A stretch of DNA of 64,000 nucleotides from Reticulitermes lucifugus (GCA_026260175.1 JAKCWW010000421.1:49606-113605), one strand, 5' to 3'. Positions 1 to 13,169 are shown, numbered from the stretch's first letter. Numbers and translations are program-made. The notes: a model not told the origin generated them from the letters alone.

Positions 1-125
1 ATTGAATTTCTTGTGGTCAGTTTACGCGATTTAGTCAAGAACCGTTTATTTTGCACGTGTAATGAGAGACAAAGTGAAAATTTGCGAGAACTAATGTAAC
101 GAGATTTGAAGTTCTCACAGCAAGG

Positions 126-392
126 GTGCAGAGGATTCAGGTCTTGGGGTGTGACGTTATGTCGACGTTTCGAAGTAATGTACTGCCTTCGAAACTTCGG
201 AAACCACCCACCCAACGACATAGCGTCACATCCCTGAAAACCGGAATCCTTGCGATTTTAAGTTTTTTTTTCACACTGTTGATGAAGACTCAAGTCTTCT
301 GGGGTGTTACGCCATATCGACGAGTAAATAGTTACGGACGTTTCGAAGGAACGTGTGACTGTGCTTGGACTGCTAGCTATCGAAGTCTATAA
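126..392. repeat. Inverted copies of the hammerhead-associated dispersed repeat
   Basis: Bases 146-164 and 216-234 form an inverted repeat matching at 17 of 19 positions. Between the arms sit TTCGAAAC-type sequences on both strands, which look like the 3' halves of hammerhead cores. A second fragment at 280-352 reads on the plus strand as QVFWGVTPY followed by YGRFEGTC, the spurious translation typical of a very common insect repeat (VFWDVTPC...RRFGGTC). The open frame over it is a by-product of the repeat, not a gene. Confidence 0.6.
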
Positions 393-1130
393 TCAAGTGA
401 AACTCTGAAACCTTGAACCTAGTAAAATTTGTTTTGCTGTGATATCAGCCTCTATTGACAGGACGCTTGAACTCTGTAAGACCGTAGTACTTTGGACAGT
501 ATGTATGCATGTGTGTAAGTGTACATGTGTGCATGTGTTAGCACATAAGACTTATCCAACGAAGTAAATACCGTAATATTGTGCTAAGATACCTGAAGTG
601 GTTTTGTGCCTACCTAAACGGAGAAGTTGGAATAAATTAGCATCTCTTATGAAACCCGATGATTTATTACTCTACGCACAAGACCTCGCTGTAGGACCCT
701 ATCACGTGCGAAATCCAGCCTTCAATCTCATATTCCGCGTCTTTTATGTCTATTTTAATATCCTCTCTTCTACGTTTAGGCTAGGTTTCCACTGGTCTAT
801 TTTGTTCGGGTTTTCAATTTCAATTTCTGTGTATATTTCTAGTTTGCCCCACGCATACTGTGATTAGGCTATATGCCCCTCCCATCTTATCCTAACAGTA
901 TTCGTTGAATATTATAATATATGCGGCTCCCTATTACGTATTTTTCACGCCTCCTCTTCCTTCCTGCCTCTTTGGCCCAGATATTCTCGGCAGCACGTAT
1001 TATCAACCGCTGTCACTTCATTACTTTGAAATATTTCATTTTTAGAACTTGCACTAGTTTCAATTGAAACAGATACGTCATCTTATTACACTGAATTTTT
1101 GTGCCATATTAATTACCTTATGATTTACTT
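393..1130. other. No recognisable feature
   Basis: AT-rich sequence with only short open frames (the longest is 89 codons at 598-867, with no recognisable motif). No repeat, RNA or promoter could be supported. Confidence 0.5.
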
Positions 1131-1262
1131 GCTACATGTTTCGATCTCAAAGGCCATCTTCAGGGCTGTTGTTCAATAACATCAAGAGAATAAACACTTC
1201 TGTTATTGTACTCGATGTTACTGGATGATTTCCGTGAAGATGATCTTTGAGATCGGAAGTTG
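1131..1262. repeat. Head-to-head pair of degenerate hammerhead motifs
   Basis: On the minus strand 1134-1163 reads CTGAAGA, a partly paired hairpin, then GAAACATGTA. On the plus strand 1234-1258 reads GTGAAGA, then the perfect hairpin GATCT-TTG-AGATC, then GGAA. The two units face each other about 70 bp apart, so the region is an imperfect inverted repeat. Both have core substitutions or weak stem I pairing, so neither is expected to self-cleave. Confidence 0.5.
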
Positions 1263-4200
1263 AGAAAAATCATAATACAAATAAGTTTGGCATGTAGAAA
1301 TCAGTGTACGTACTGTGATCGTGTAATTTTGTTGCATTATTTGTTTGTGTTCTTTAAATACGAAAGCCCATGCTGAATACCTATACAAAACAAATAGCAA
1401 AGTTACAGTTTAGTGGGCTGTGTATCAGTTTCTTTATATTTCGAGGCAGAATACGGGAAGACCCTAGGTTCTGAACTGAACAGTAGCAAACATTCCCCCA
1501 GTTTAACCTCTTCTTAATTTTCTTTTTGTGTTGACATTTTTGAATGTCTTTCGTTATAATTTTATTTTGCTTACGAAAATGCAGGATGAAACAATAATCC
1601 GCTGGGTAGTATTTTGCCGTCTACTGAAGAGTTCACGTGCCCTTTGAGCACGGCGGCATTGTCCTCTCTATCGAACTGTAGCCTGTCAGGAGTCATTGTC
1701 TCTTCGTGTCCAACCTTGTTCAACAGAGGCTAATTTATGGAGGCGATAAAAAGGCTACAGATTTTAAGTGTAATTGTGTGACTGAGACATGAAAAGTAAC
1801 TCTATAGCTCGTGTAAGTTCGGCCAAATGGCTTTCGATTTGATTGTTTCTCCATCCTTCCACAGATATCATCTCAGCCATCAGTACAATAAGACCGACCC
1901 TGTGCTGCACGATTACCCACTTCATCAGGCTCATTCCTAGCAGACTCATTCGTTTCGTTGTTTTTCTGCTCAGTATTTCTAAAAAGATCATCGAGTGTAA
2001 TCGGCATGGAGAGTTCTTAGTCTAAGTAGTTTTCAGAGGCTCCAAAAATAAGTCTTAACATTTAATTTTAATAATTTTTAGAATGTAGCTACGAAATGAG
2101 TTAAAATTCGACTTGTTTTAGGCAATTTTATAAAACAGTAGCTCTAAGAATATCAAAGCTGGTCTCTGCATCACATATATGGACGGTCAGGTCTCTTTTC
2201 CTTTGGGTTGATATTCATAAAATATTTATGTGTTACGGATTTCTCCGCCTTCTCAATAAACTTATCTCATATTCTTCTGTATCTTTTCTGATCCCAAATA
2301 CCTCCAATTATTTTCTTGTTTCCTGGCTGCCAAGTTGACTTCTGGTTTGTATTCGGGACGTGCGGTTCGAAGTTCGGTCGGTCACCGACGGTTTTCGCGA
2401 CTGAATATTTTAGTGGTTGTTGCCAGCCACTCAGATAAATGTCGCGATACTACGTAAATTAGGCAGCTACACCTTCTTTCTTTATCCTTTCTAGTTAATT
2501 ATTCATTAATTATCCTGACATTTGGAGCTGTACGATGTTAGATACTGACAGCGTCTTTAAATAATCCGCGAACAATATTCTTGCTGTATTTACGACCAAG
2601 CATTCGGTATTAAGTCACAAGCCTTTAGGATCTATCCGCTGTCGGTTTGTCGAAATTCAGCACTTTATTGCTATATGTACTACATACACTTCTTAAATGA
2701 AAGTTACTATGTATTACACATTACGTGGTCATATTTTACTACTCCGTATGTTTCAGTAAACAGACATCTTTAGGCATTTTTGTCGTGTTGTAATATACGG
2801 CTGTAAATTTCTGCTACATTAAAAATGTCGTGGACAGAATTTCTTGTCTGTCTTATGTGCGATTACGTATTTATTAAATTAGCAGTATGTTACTCATAAA
2901 AACCATATATTATAGCAATTAATAATAACGATTTAGTTATGGAGATTGAAGTTAGAAACATAATTAGAAACATAACATAAGAAAATATTCCATTTATGCA
3001 AGTATATCTTCATATCGAACAGATTTTCAGTTACTTTTACTGTCTTAAGAGAGTTTTAGATCTGTATAGTAACAGAACTTGTTTTTAGAAAAACTGTGGA
3101 ATGATTTCCATAAACACTGTATCCAGTTTATGCTCTTTCTGAAATACCAGAAAGTCTCGTGCGCTGACGAACAGGTATTTTAGAAATGACATGTTAGACT
3201 GTACTAATCTGTTATCAGTCGAGGGACGACACCTACTCCCATTTGACCGTCCAGTCTGTTGAAAGACGAAGCACACACCCAGACATACAATTCAGTTCAA
3301 TGCATTACAGATGGTTTCTCTGCCTTCTTTGCACTAGGAACGTAAAATTAATTCACATGCAGACAATTTCTGTCCGTTTGTTATGGTGTATCATATCCAA
3401 ACCTTCTGAAACAAACGTTGTCGGATAAACACACTTTACTTACGTTAATATGAGTTCTAATTTGTCATGTTCGCAAGAAAAGCTAGTGTAGTGCGTACAA
3501 AGTTAAATGCAGTCCTAAATCTGCTTTCGAAGTAGAGTTCGTGTTTGAAACAGTGAGTGTGTAACGAAATAGAGAGAAAATGATTCTTGACTATGTGTTG
3601 TTTGGACTGCTTAGAACAGTCGATTTATGTATGCGACGTTATGGAATGGATTATCACATTTCGTTGCTTGTTATTACTTTACGTGCTTCCCCAATTTTTT
3701 GCTCGCGGACCCCTTTTCCCTTTAAAAAATAACCATGGATCCTCACATCCTTGTTCACGTAAATATAGAGCGTCCGGATGATAGGTATCCAAGATTAAAA
3801 ATTTGTATCTCAGAACTGATTTTAGATAGATACTAATACATACCAGTGGTATGCATAACAATGAATTGCATGATTTGATCTTACTTAAAATGATTGTCGC
3901 TCGGTTTGTGGTTGCAGGAATTTTCTTGATTAGCTATTCTAATGGTCATACGAAATAAACATATCGCCAATTAAATAATTTCCTCAATTTTTTAACAGAA
4001 CAATATTCCTTTCATTAAAAAATAAATAAACTTCAAGAAAGCCATCACAGAAATGTATCCAAGGATCCCCTGGGAACTACTGCTGTTCGTAATTAAATCA
4101 AGACTATGAACGAACTCAATTATGGAGAGAAAACAAGTGTTAATTGATAGCGATGACTAAAGGAGGCTAAGGTTTACCGCATGTATATTGCACGTAATGT

Positions 4201-5360
4201 AATTCAGTACACAGTATGCCTACTCGATGCGTAATGAAACTGTTAAGTCGTATGAATTACGATGGGCTGTAACATGAAAAGGGCAAGTAAAGAAGGCTGA
4301 CGTAAAGTAGTTAACACTTACTTCAGAGAAATATAGTACACAGAATTTAAATCTGTGGTTATACATATTTAGATACAGCAGTAAAAATCGTTAATTAATC
4401 CCACAACAATATTTTTGTCTGCAACTAATAAACTCCACTGAGTTACGTAAATTACCAAAGGCCTACGTTTACTCGAACCTCGACTATACTTTTAACATTA
4501 TGTTGAATTTAATTCTAAAAGAACTAGTGCTCTTTGTTACTTTGCTGGGTATGAAACGTGACACGAAGTTTCTGTTTGTCTGAAGCACAGATTGAATGGC
4601 ACGCACGTCTGTAATTACATTCTGTTATAGCATCAAATACTTTAATCAAACAAAGCAGAAGGGTGTTATGTGTGGGAGACCACCCACTCTTCTCATCAGC
4701 GATTGAATAAAAGTCTACATAAAGTTTATCAAGTTAATTTGAAAGAGAGAATGGAACTGCAGCCTCCCGCCGACTGTGATGAACATTATTCTGTACGTGA
4801 GTACTGGTGCTCTGTAAATCAAGATGGAGCTCGTCTCGAATAGAAATCATAATGGTAATGATAATCACGCTCTGTTTGTCTGAAGAACGAACAATACCTT
4901 CTGGCGGTGCTTATGAAATGATTGCAGCAAACACCGTCCTCTCAGCATTACATTAAACAATACGTTTCCTACCTTGCTTACACCCAATGGAACGCAAACC
5001 TGTAGTCGTCATATCGACAGTATGGAGCTAGCGAAAGCTCGCTCCATGCAGCCGTATCGCGCGTGAGAATCTAATAATCCCTCAGCTAGTGAGAAATTTC
5101 CCCCAATTTTTATGCAACCCAAAGGCTCATTGCTGTGTTCACAGCAGCCCACCAAAGAATCAGCCCAAGACAAAGGTTGTGAGTAAGGTTTTGTAACATT
5201 CTGTTCTTTATTGTTGAGCTTGAGCTGGAGGACCACTCCTTTTCGGCTGGCCGTGACTTCTTGTACTGTATATTTACATCTACTCCTATATCTGGAGGCC
5301 ATCTCCTCCATCAGCAAGTTGAGGATACGCCGTGCTGTAGTGACAAGGGCCGCACGAACT
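1263..5360. other. No recognisable feature (4.1 kb)
   Basis: AT-rich non-coding sequence. Open frames are 60-102 codons, overlap on opposite strands and show no protein-family motif. Nothing in it could be assigned to a known repeat by eye. Confidence 0.5.
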
Positions 5361-5667
5361 TAATACCGATACTTTTCTTTTTTGTGAGTGAAGGGCCCCG
5401 CAGCAGATGCTACGGACGCACCGCAGCCTTCAGGCTTCTTGTGAAACCCTGTGATGAAGATGATTAGTTGTTCTTTTTTCCTTGTGATGGAAAAAATGGA
5501 ATGAAATTGACAGGGGAAAACCGAAGTACTCGGGGAAAACCCTGCCCCAGTGCCACTTTGTCCACTACAAATCACCATGGACTGACCCGGGATGGAACCT
5601 GGGTCTCCGCGGTGAGAGGCCGGCGATTAACCGCCTGAGCCATGGCACGGCCCTAATATCGATACTT
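5361..5667 (-). mobile_element. SINE-A copy 1 (tRNA-derived) with target-site duplication
   Basis: On the minus strand the element starts with a tRNA-like head containing a box A-like TGGCTCAGGCGG and a degenerate box B-like GGTTCCATCCC. A body follows that is shared with copies at 10.9, 19.3 and 21.4 kb, ending with the CATCTGCTGCGGGGCCCTTC block and an A-rich tail. The flanks carry a 14-bp target-site duplication with one mismatch: TAATACCGATACTT at 5361-5374 and TAATATCGATACTT at 5654-5667. SINEs are non-autonomous retrotransposons transcribed by RNA polymerase III from these boxes. Confidence 0.85.
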
Positions 5668-6473
5668 AGAATACGCATCCTGAAATACTGAACTACCCTT
5701 AATTAGTGAGTCAGGAAGCTGAAACGGGTAGGGAGTGTAACATACACTGAAAATGGGAATTATTACATCTTGGTTTGAACACTTCAAGAGAAAAGGCCAC
5801 ATGTGACGTTTAGCAGTTGGCGGTGTTTCTTTTAAGCTGAACTGGATCATATCAGATTAGCGTGCGCGGGACTGAGGTGCTTCAGGATCATCTGTCATGG
5901 TTGGCTTCTTTAATCACGGTTGTGAACCTTCTTATTTCTAAAAGCCGAGATTATCTGTCATTTCTTAATGCCCAGTGACGCTCTGGTTCGTGTCGATTCA
6001 CTCATCAGATTAATTCCTCATTTGGCCGAAGACGGAAGCAGAGCCAGCTTCTAAAACGCGGTGCTGTTGTTACAAAACAGAAGATGGATAATGCTCGGAA
6101 TGTAAAACTGACTAGGCAATGTCTTGGCCACTGGAATTATTGTCAGATTTTCGAGAAAGACCGTGTACCGTGGAGCTAGGTGGTTATATCTAATTACATG
6201 TAGTCAGTTACGTGAACGAGCTTATTACCTATACTCAGTTCTTCTAATCAAATACAATAGACTAGGGCAGTCAATGAATTGTGTGGTAAACATTTTGACA
6301 CCTATTTGGAAGGCGTTAGATTTTATTTCCGGTCTATTTGAACGGCATGATAAATGTTAGTCACATTTGATAAACTTACAGGAAGAGCATTTCACGTAAG
6401 CATTACAGAAAAAGTTGTCTTAAGATATTTATGTCATCGACACAACTGATTGTGCTATATTGTATCATAAAAT
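5668..6473. other. No recognisable feature
   Basis: No coding, RNA or repeat signal could be supported. A 78-codon frame at 6124-6360 has no recognisable motif. Confidence 0.5.
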
Positions 6474-6517
6474 GTGGCTACATGTTTCGCCCAATTAAAT
6501 GATCATCCTCAGGCCAC
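6474..6517 (-). ncRNA. Hammerhead ribozyme-like motif with intact stem I
   Basis: Read on the minus strand: GTGGC (stem I), CTGAGGA (catalytic core, N=G), a hairpin of about 16 nt with 4 of 5 terminal pairs (stem II), GAAA, then ACATGTA as a minimal stem III (AC/GU) and GUA cleavage triplet, then GCCAC. GTGGC and GCCAC pair perfectly over 5 bp, as expected for a type I hammerhead. Predicted cleavage is between 6479 and 6478. Very short stem III is typical of hammerheads in Penelope-like elements. Self-cleavage is inferred, not shown. Confidence 0.65.
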
Positions 6518-7609
6518 TCGTGCACATAAAACCAAAATTACAATTGCAAATTTCATTTCGGGTTAGAATGAGATGTCTGTTACACAGTGCATATAAATAA
6601 AATTTCAACGTTGTTTAAAAAGTTGTCCGCTCTGTCGAACCGCTAAGTTATATTTAATTCGTTCGGTAAGGTATGGAGTGTAAAATAATGGGCCATAAGC
6701 TACATATCCCAAAAATACGATTTAATACTTTGCTGCTGAAGCGGTGCTAACACTGAAATTTCATTTTTATTTTGAATTTCACTGACACTCCTGTGTCAGA
6801 TCATTTAAAACAATAGAGTTTGTAGCGTCAGCGTAGAGTGAATTAAAATGCCTGCAAATGGTGCAAGATGTTAACAAGATCCCTCTCTACTCGACGACTG
6901 TAATACAGAGTAGGCCTATGTGCGACGAACTTCTCCCCGTTTCTTTCTTCAAATAGAAATTACGTAATATTAAAACTGTTATTTTGTAACTGTTTTCGTA
7001 AAACATTCTGCTTCCTCCCGGCGAATAAAGAGGGAGTAACAGTAACTAGGGGTGTAACAGTAGTTACATTACTGGTGTACGGACAGCTAATGTGCCACTG
7101 TAGCGGCACTTGCAAAATGGCACCGAATTCTCAGCAGAAGGCACTCCCCCCCCACTTCTTTTTCTCTCTCTTCTTTTATCCTCAGAGGGTGTATACGGTC
7201 GTGTTGGGTATCTTATGTAGCTTAGCAACATGTCTCATTTAACTGCAATATGCCACGTACCTGCAATTTTGTAAACAAAAACGTTACTGCCAGTCACTCT
7301 CAGCGGCTTAACCGAACGCTGGTGCATTAAACATCTAAAACCATTTAATGACCCAATGTGTAACCGCTTAGATAACTTCAACCTCGTGACATTGAAGTCT
7401 GTGTACATTGTGAGCATAACTTGCTTAAATCTGTAGGATGTATTATCGGAATTAGTCTAGTCGTAGTGAACCACTGCAATCCGCCGGTATTGTGCTTATG
7501 CATTATCCACAGTCATAGAGAATGGTCTAGCAGGCGTGCATATTGTGAAGTGGCCTGATAGGAACTGATGTGGAGAACCATGCTTTCAGATATGATTATT
7601 TTGTACTGC
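6518..7609. other. No recognisable feature
   Basis: Non-coding. A C-run followed by a T/C-rich stretch lies at 7146-7176. Nothing else could be supported. Confidence 0.5.
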
Positions 7610-7850
7610 CCACGAAACATTTTGGTCTGAAAACCTTGGGGTACCTAAGAAGAAGTGGGAGGATAATATTAAACTGGATCTTCAAGAAAGACGACATGAG
7701 CACGTGGACTGGAATTATCTGGATCAGAATAGTGCCCAGTGGAAGGCTCTTGTGAAAACGGTGATGAGCTTTCGAATTCCATAAACGCTGGAATTTCTTG
7801 AATAAATATTACATGCTGAAAAACCCACTCTGCTCCCATACAGTTAGGTA
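7610..7850 (+). pseudogene. 3' end of a non-LTR retrotransposon (RTE-like C-terminal tail and 3' UTR)
   Basis: The frame ending at the TAA at 7782-7784 reads LGVPKKKWEDNIKLDL, then HVDWNYLDQNSAQWKALV, then KTVMSFRIP-stop. This is the familiar C-terminal tail of insect RTE/BovB-type reverse-transcriptase polyproteins (GRPxxRWEDNIKxDL...WxxLVxTVMxLR). About 65 bp of 3' UTR follow and match the UTR of the copy at 16.4 kb (a 'tctgctccat'-like block). The reverse-transcriptase core is missing, so this is a severely 5'-truncated dead copy. Clade assignment is by motif memory and would need a protein search. Confidence 0.75.
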
Positions 7851-9253
7851 ATTCGTAATTGGCTTTCTATTAATGTGTAAGTTCGTACTTACAGTTTTCG
7901 GCTGGAAGAAGTGGATGTGTGTCGGAGTTTCTTGGTGAGGAGTGAGTGTGGTAGCTGAGATTTATAGGAGGTTTTTAGAGAATATTTTCTTGAATGTTGT
8001 GATTTTCTGTAGATGTAGTGAGTATGCACCGAAGTAATAATCAGTTGTAAGCACATGCACCACCTTTTGTGTCGTTGAAAGTCACGGGGTCTCGCCCACA
8101 GTATATTTGTATTGTATTTTATCCCTCGAATGTCTTCCTGAACATTATTAACCGCCTGATATTTGATTCTAGGCGCGATGTTTTCTCGCAGGTAAGCTCG
8201 GACTTCTGAAATGTTATTTAGATAAGCTTTGCCTTATGAAGTCTAAAAAGGTTTCTGTTTCTTTTGTCTGTCTGCAACTTTCCACAGTCACGATGAACCA
8301 GTTGGCGTCTTCTCTTTCCTTTCGTGCGTGTACGTGTAAAAGTTAGCAGTAATCTGAAGAACATATGTAGGGCTACCGTACACATAAATCACTTAGACCT
8401 GTATTTTGTAAAGGATATTGGGAAAGAAAAAGAAGAAGCATAAATCTTAGTTTCAATAATGTATTACGGTTCTGATGCAGTAGAATCGTCTGTTTTTTCT
8501 TGTAACTGTATTCGGGATACAAAAAGCGTCTGACAAAATTTCGGAATGTAAGCTCATGATAGGAAATAAGGTATTAAAAGTGACGAAATTAGAGCTGATA
8601 GGCGAGGCTACAAGTGGTCTAAACGGTAGATATGTCGTCACTCTTTGTTCGTAACGTATCGAACTTCGTGGAGGTGTGTCCTTCTTGAGAAGGCAATTAC
8701 CTCTCGGCCAAAAAGCTCCTCGCCGTTTGTGGAAACTTAAATTTCATTACCGTGTTCGAACACAGTGACTCCTGTCCAGATCCATATGAATCCAATCCAC
8801 ACCTCTTAGGATCCATTCTGATATTATTCTCCCATGTACGATAGTTTGTTTTATCTCCGTACTAGTTTATGGTGCATACATAGATACAATTGTAGTGTGT
8901 GTTGTGCACTGGCATCTGCGGAGACTGTTGATGGACATAACACGTGTCTTCTTCACTGGCGTGATCGCGCCCGAACATGTAGAAACATGTAGACATGCAT
9001 GCAGACAGGCACTGCATAAAATGCACACATAGCATAAGCTCACGCTTTACCACGATTCAAAACACCAGTACTTCCGCAATCAAAACTTTTACAACCTTTT
9101 TACAAACTTTTAACAACAATTTTAACTTATAAAATATAAATTTTAATGTGTTATAATTTTAAACCAAGACAATTTATACAATATTAAGACACAAGTGCTT
9201 TTCGATCTTTCAAATTATGTAATTGAAGTGTTAGTGGCTTTCAAAAAAGAAAA
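7851..9253. other. No recognisable feature
   Basis: Non-coding AT-rich sequence. Small open frames on both strands show no motif. Confidence 0.5.
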
Positions 9254-9360
9254 CCCCCTGACGATGATCTGAGGATCGAAATATATGTAGAGGTATATAT
9301 TTACAAAAGCTACAATAAAGGTGGTTTTAATAGTGCATCGGTTGATGTGAATATTGTTTA
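9254..9360 (+). ncRNA. Hammerhead ribozyme-like motif with conserved 3' block
   Basis: CCCC (9254-9257) is followed by CTGACGA (9258-9264), then the perfect hairpin GATC-TGAG-GATC (9266-9277) and GAAA (9278-9281). ATATATGTA (9281-9289) then gives a three-pair stem III with one wobble and a GUA triplet, and GAGG (9290-9293) pairs with the upstream CCCC except for one mismatch. Predicted cleavage is after 9289. About 40 bp downstream, GTGCATCGGTTGATGTGAA matches a block also found after the motifs at 47.6, 49.5 and 63.8 kb, so these are copies of one element family. Confidence 0.65.
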
Positions 9361-10907
9361 ATTATGTAGACATGTGTTAGTTCACATTGTATATAAAGTT
9401 TATGTACAAAACTGAGTATTGTGTCGCGACCCTTGAATGAAATATAATGTCGGTAAGTAGAAAAGCGAATAAGGATAAGTCCATACGTCTGTGGAGCCTG
9501 ATATTATTAGTAACTGTTGGTGGGATATTCGATAAAATTTATAGTGGCTGACAATAAGATTTCCCAAAATTTTTTTGTTTGTATTTTTAGAAAAATGTGC
9601 TTTGCAAACGCGGGAGCAGTAGTAGGTTGACTGCTAGTACAGCGATAAGGAACTGAGAAAGAGAGGGGTCTGAAGACTGGAAACTTGACAGTACGATATT
9701 CTCCTTACTGTTCCAGTGGAATTCGGGATTGTATTCTGTACGGATTTAAAGTTGTGGCGGTGTTGTAAAGTGCAAGATAGTATGTGTTGTTTCAACTTCG
9801 ATGTCGTGGACTGACTTGTTCCAGTGTAAAATACAGGATTATCCTTTTTTGCTGGGCTTTAACAGACAGTCGGCACAATGTTGTTTATTGCTGTTCCTTT
9901 AGATCCCCGTCTGCATGACATGGGTTTAGCTTTAAGTTTTCGGTGAAAGAGAAGAGTGCGGATCGCCCTATATTGTGCACAAATAACCAAACCACGTTGG
10001 CTTGCTAGCTGCTACTGTGTGGGCTTTTGTTGGGCCCTGAGGCAGAGTTTCTAGCAGAAAATACGCGGAAAACACGACGCTCTCGTGCATGAAGGACTGA
10101 ACTGCATGCGACTGGGAGCTGGTATAAATCTTTTACGTATTTAGCACCTATGTCAGTAACTCTAGATTGTAAGAGCTTAGAATGCTTGGATGATAGTGAA
10201 TAGTGAATTGGTTAGGATGCTGAAGAAAGCGGTCGTAGCGTAATTTAAAGTAATATCTCTTCACTTGCGTGGAAGGACTGAGGATAATCAGAAAGGACCT
10301 CATTCAGGATAGCTGGTGTTCCGGCTAAGTTTCGAAACGAAAATGCGCGGAATAAAAGTGAGAAGTATTGCCATGAGAGCCGTCTTGTTCTGTGAACAGA
10401 AAAATAAACTGATTGAACGCTGTAACGGGCGAAACCGATTTTCATAAATTGCAACAATTTGGGTCGTACGTCACAGAGCACACGTTAGAAGAATTATGTA
10501 GGGTGATTGTGAAGTAAATACTTAAAGTTAAATGGCTGTGTCTCCTAAGCGGAATATTACATTGCTGCAGTACTTTCACCATGTTGAAGTCGGTATCTTG
10601 CCATTTAGTGTGAGATTTCAACATAGATCCCAGTGTTTTGGATATACTCGTAGTTCTGCAACCTCGAAGGCGCAGACTCAACATTCGTGTTTAGGAAGTC
10701 AAGAGGTACAGTGCTAAAAGTATCTCGATTTTTTGTTCAGTTTCAAGTGTTCTTTGATTTGATAGGTATATTTCCTCTTTAACCCAACTCCACGAAAATC
10801 ACATGAACTAAGACGATACTTCGCGGAGGCCTTTTCGTTGGTCGACGCCCGTTACATCCACCAGGAAAATGGTTATCAACTGTGATTAGAAAGTAAATAC
10901 ATAATGT
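9361..10907. other. No recognisable feature
   Basis: Non-coding. Open frames up to 80 codons lie on opposing strands around 10245-10717 and carry no recognisable domain. Confidence 0.5.
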
Positions 10908-11198
10908 ATGGCCGTGCCATGGCTCAAGCGGTTAGTCGCCGGCCTCTCACCGCGGAGGCCCGGGTTCGATCCCGAGTCGGTCCATGTGGGATTTGTGGTG
11001 GACAAATAGGCACTGGGACAGGTTTTTCTCCGAGTACTTCGGTTTTCCCCTGTCAATTTCATTACACCGGTGCTTCATTAAAATTGAAAAGCAGAAAAAA
11101 CCTCATCGTCTTCCTCACAGGGTTGCACAATAAGCCTTCAAGGCTGCGGTGCGTCCGTAGCATCTGCTGCGGGGCCCTTCAATAAAAAAATACACAAT
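10895..11198 (+). mobile_element. SINE-A copy 2 with target-site duplication
   Basis: The tRNA-like head has box A TGGCTCAAGCGG (10920-10931) and box B GGGTTCGATCCC (10962-10973). The family body and the CATCTGCTGCGGGGCCCTTC end follow, then an A-rich tail. Flanking 11-mers AAATACATAAT (from 10895) and AAATACACAAT (from 11188) match at 10 positions and are the likely target-site duplication. The 93-codon frame across the element is not a gene. Confidence 0.85.
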
Positions 11199-13169
11199 TT
11201 GAAATGTGTCTCATGAAAGGATTGCTATATTGCTACGATTCTTGCACAATTTTAGAGTTTATAAGCCGCCATTTTGTGAGCAACACATTGCTCACTTTGT
11301 TGCATTTAATATCCTGTGCTGACTTTCCATTCACTCTGTAGTCTGTACACGGCAATAATTAATGAACCGAGTAATAAAATGGAGCTGAGGGATGGTCCCT
11401 GAAGTTTTTTTAACTGGCTAACCGACATTAATTTAATCAATGTAAACACTCTGTGGCCAGTTGGTTTGCTTTGCCATGTGGTGAACTGGTAGCCTGTTAC
11501 CATTCTGTAGTGCAAAGGCACTCAGTCTGACGGAAGCATGTGGACGTCCGGTTTATGTCCTTGGTACAGCCCTGCGACACAACTTTAAGATCTCATGAGT
11601 GTCTGGCTCTGCTTCCGATTGTCGGAGAGGTCGAGAGGGAACCTGCCAAACGGAATGCTGAAACCGCATCTACCGCCGGCAGAACTGGACTGCTTCCAAA
11701 CTGATGGACGCTGACACATCGCTACCGGTGAGATGAGTGCAACAGTGAACTGTGTTGTGCGCCAGTTAGATCCACATCCGCTAGTCCCGCACTAATCATT
11801 GTATTGAGACTCGTCTTTCTGGCTAGTTGAAATTGTAACATTCAATTTAGAACATTATTTTGACAGCAGATCTTTCGTAGCGTAAAAGCAAAATGCCTAC
11901 TCTTGGTATTGTGCTGTACTGTGCGTACTGATTACTTTATGATACACAATTTTACTGTATTATAAAGCCAGTTGCTTTTAAAACGAACATTCTGTGTTGC
12001 AATTTTGTGTTTCTGCCATGTATATTTTATGTCATTAAAGCAAATTATTTTATTACATCTCCAATATACAGTAAAAGTACTGGAGTATCCTATCCTTAGT
12101 GTACGCATTTTCTTTGGTTCAATGATTAAAGATCTCTTTCTGCATGGCAACGAAGACTGACGACAATTTCCTTATAGGCCTATCTGTTTACTGTTGTAAG
12201 TCACGGAACATGCGTGGTGATTGTGACACTTTGAACTATGGAATGTGGTGGAGGAGAAAGGAGCTCCAAATGTTTTTCGTGAAGTGTTAAATGTGTCATA
12301 CGAGGCGTATTTTTTTTTTCATTTCGCCAAGTTCCTCTGTAGTCTCCATAGTTTAGACTATGTAGAATAATTTAGTTATATTTTCAAAGGTTAAAATGTT
12401 CGTGTAATGTAGATGAACTCTGCTGTTAATCTGTCAGCCATGGTTTAAAATATTTTTGTGACGCCACGTAGTACGTTAATGGCGTCATTGTTATAAAGTA
12501 CGACAGTGTTGACGTGACAGTGCTGCGTTACAGGAATACAGTGGCCAAAAGCCAGTCAGAAGCTGGGTTCGGCGTAATGGCTAAGCGAAAGCACAAATTG
12601 TTTTGAAGTGTTGAGAGCTTCCAGTGTAGCCTTCCCAAATAATCTCGAAATACAGGCACTGTTCTATGCGAATGTTGTAAAGCGTTGCTGTAAACTTTAA
12701 AAAACAAATACTCACAAACGCTGTTCTGCATTATAATCTACACATAGTAATAACTAAGGGAATTTCTTGTTGTGTCGACAATTTGATCGGTGAGGAAACA
12801 CGATTGAATAAATTTCCCATAAGCATTTAATGAGAACTGTAAGATATTATTTCTTACGTTCTATTAGACAATTATAATGAATTACATCGGGTCCATTGTA
12901 TTATATCAGATAACTTTCCTGTCTAATCGATTAATATTAGTTCCTATTCAACTGCTGAGTAAATACGAATGAACAAATCTCAGATCTTTCATTCAAACGT
13001 CTTAGCTGGAAGTTATATGTAACTTACACTGAACGAGAATTTAAAGTAAAGAACAATTTAGTGTGTTAAGTTAGAGAAAGCATTAAAATTTTAAGCTTGC
13101 AGACTTTGACTGGTGTAACTAGGCAAGGCAGGTAAACTGCTGCAAGGCTAGTGAGTTAGTTGTGGTTTC
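11199..13169. other. No recognisable feature
   Basis: Non-coding. A T-run lies at about 12310-12320. Opposing open frames at 11932-12160 have no motif. Confidence 0.5.
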
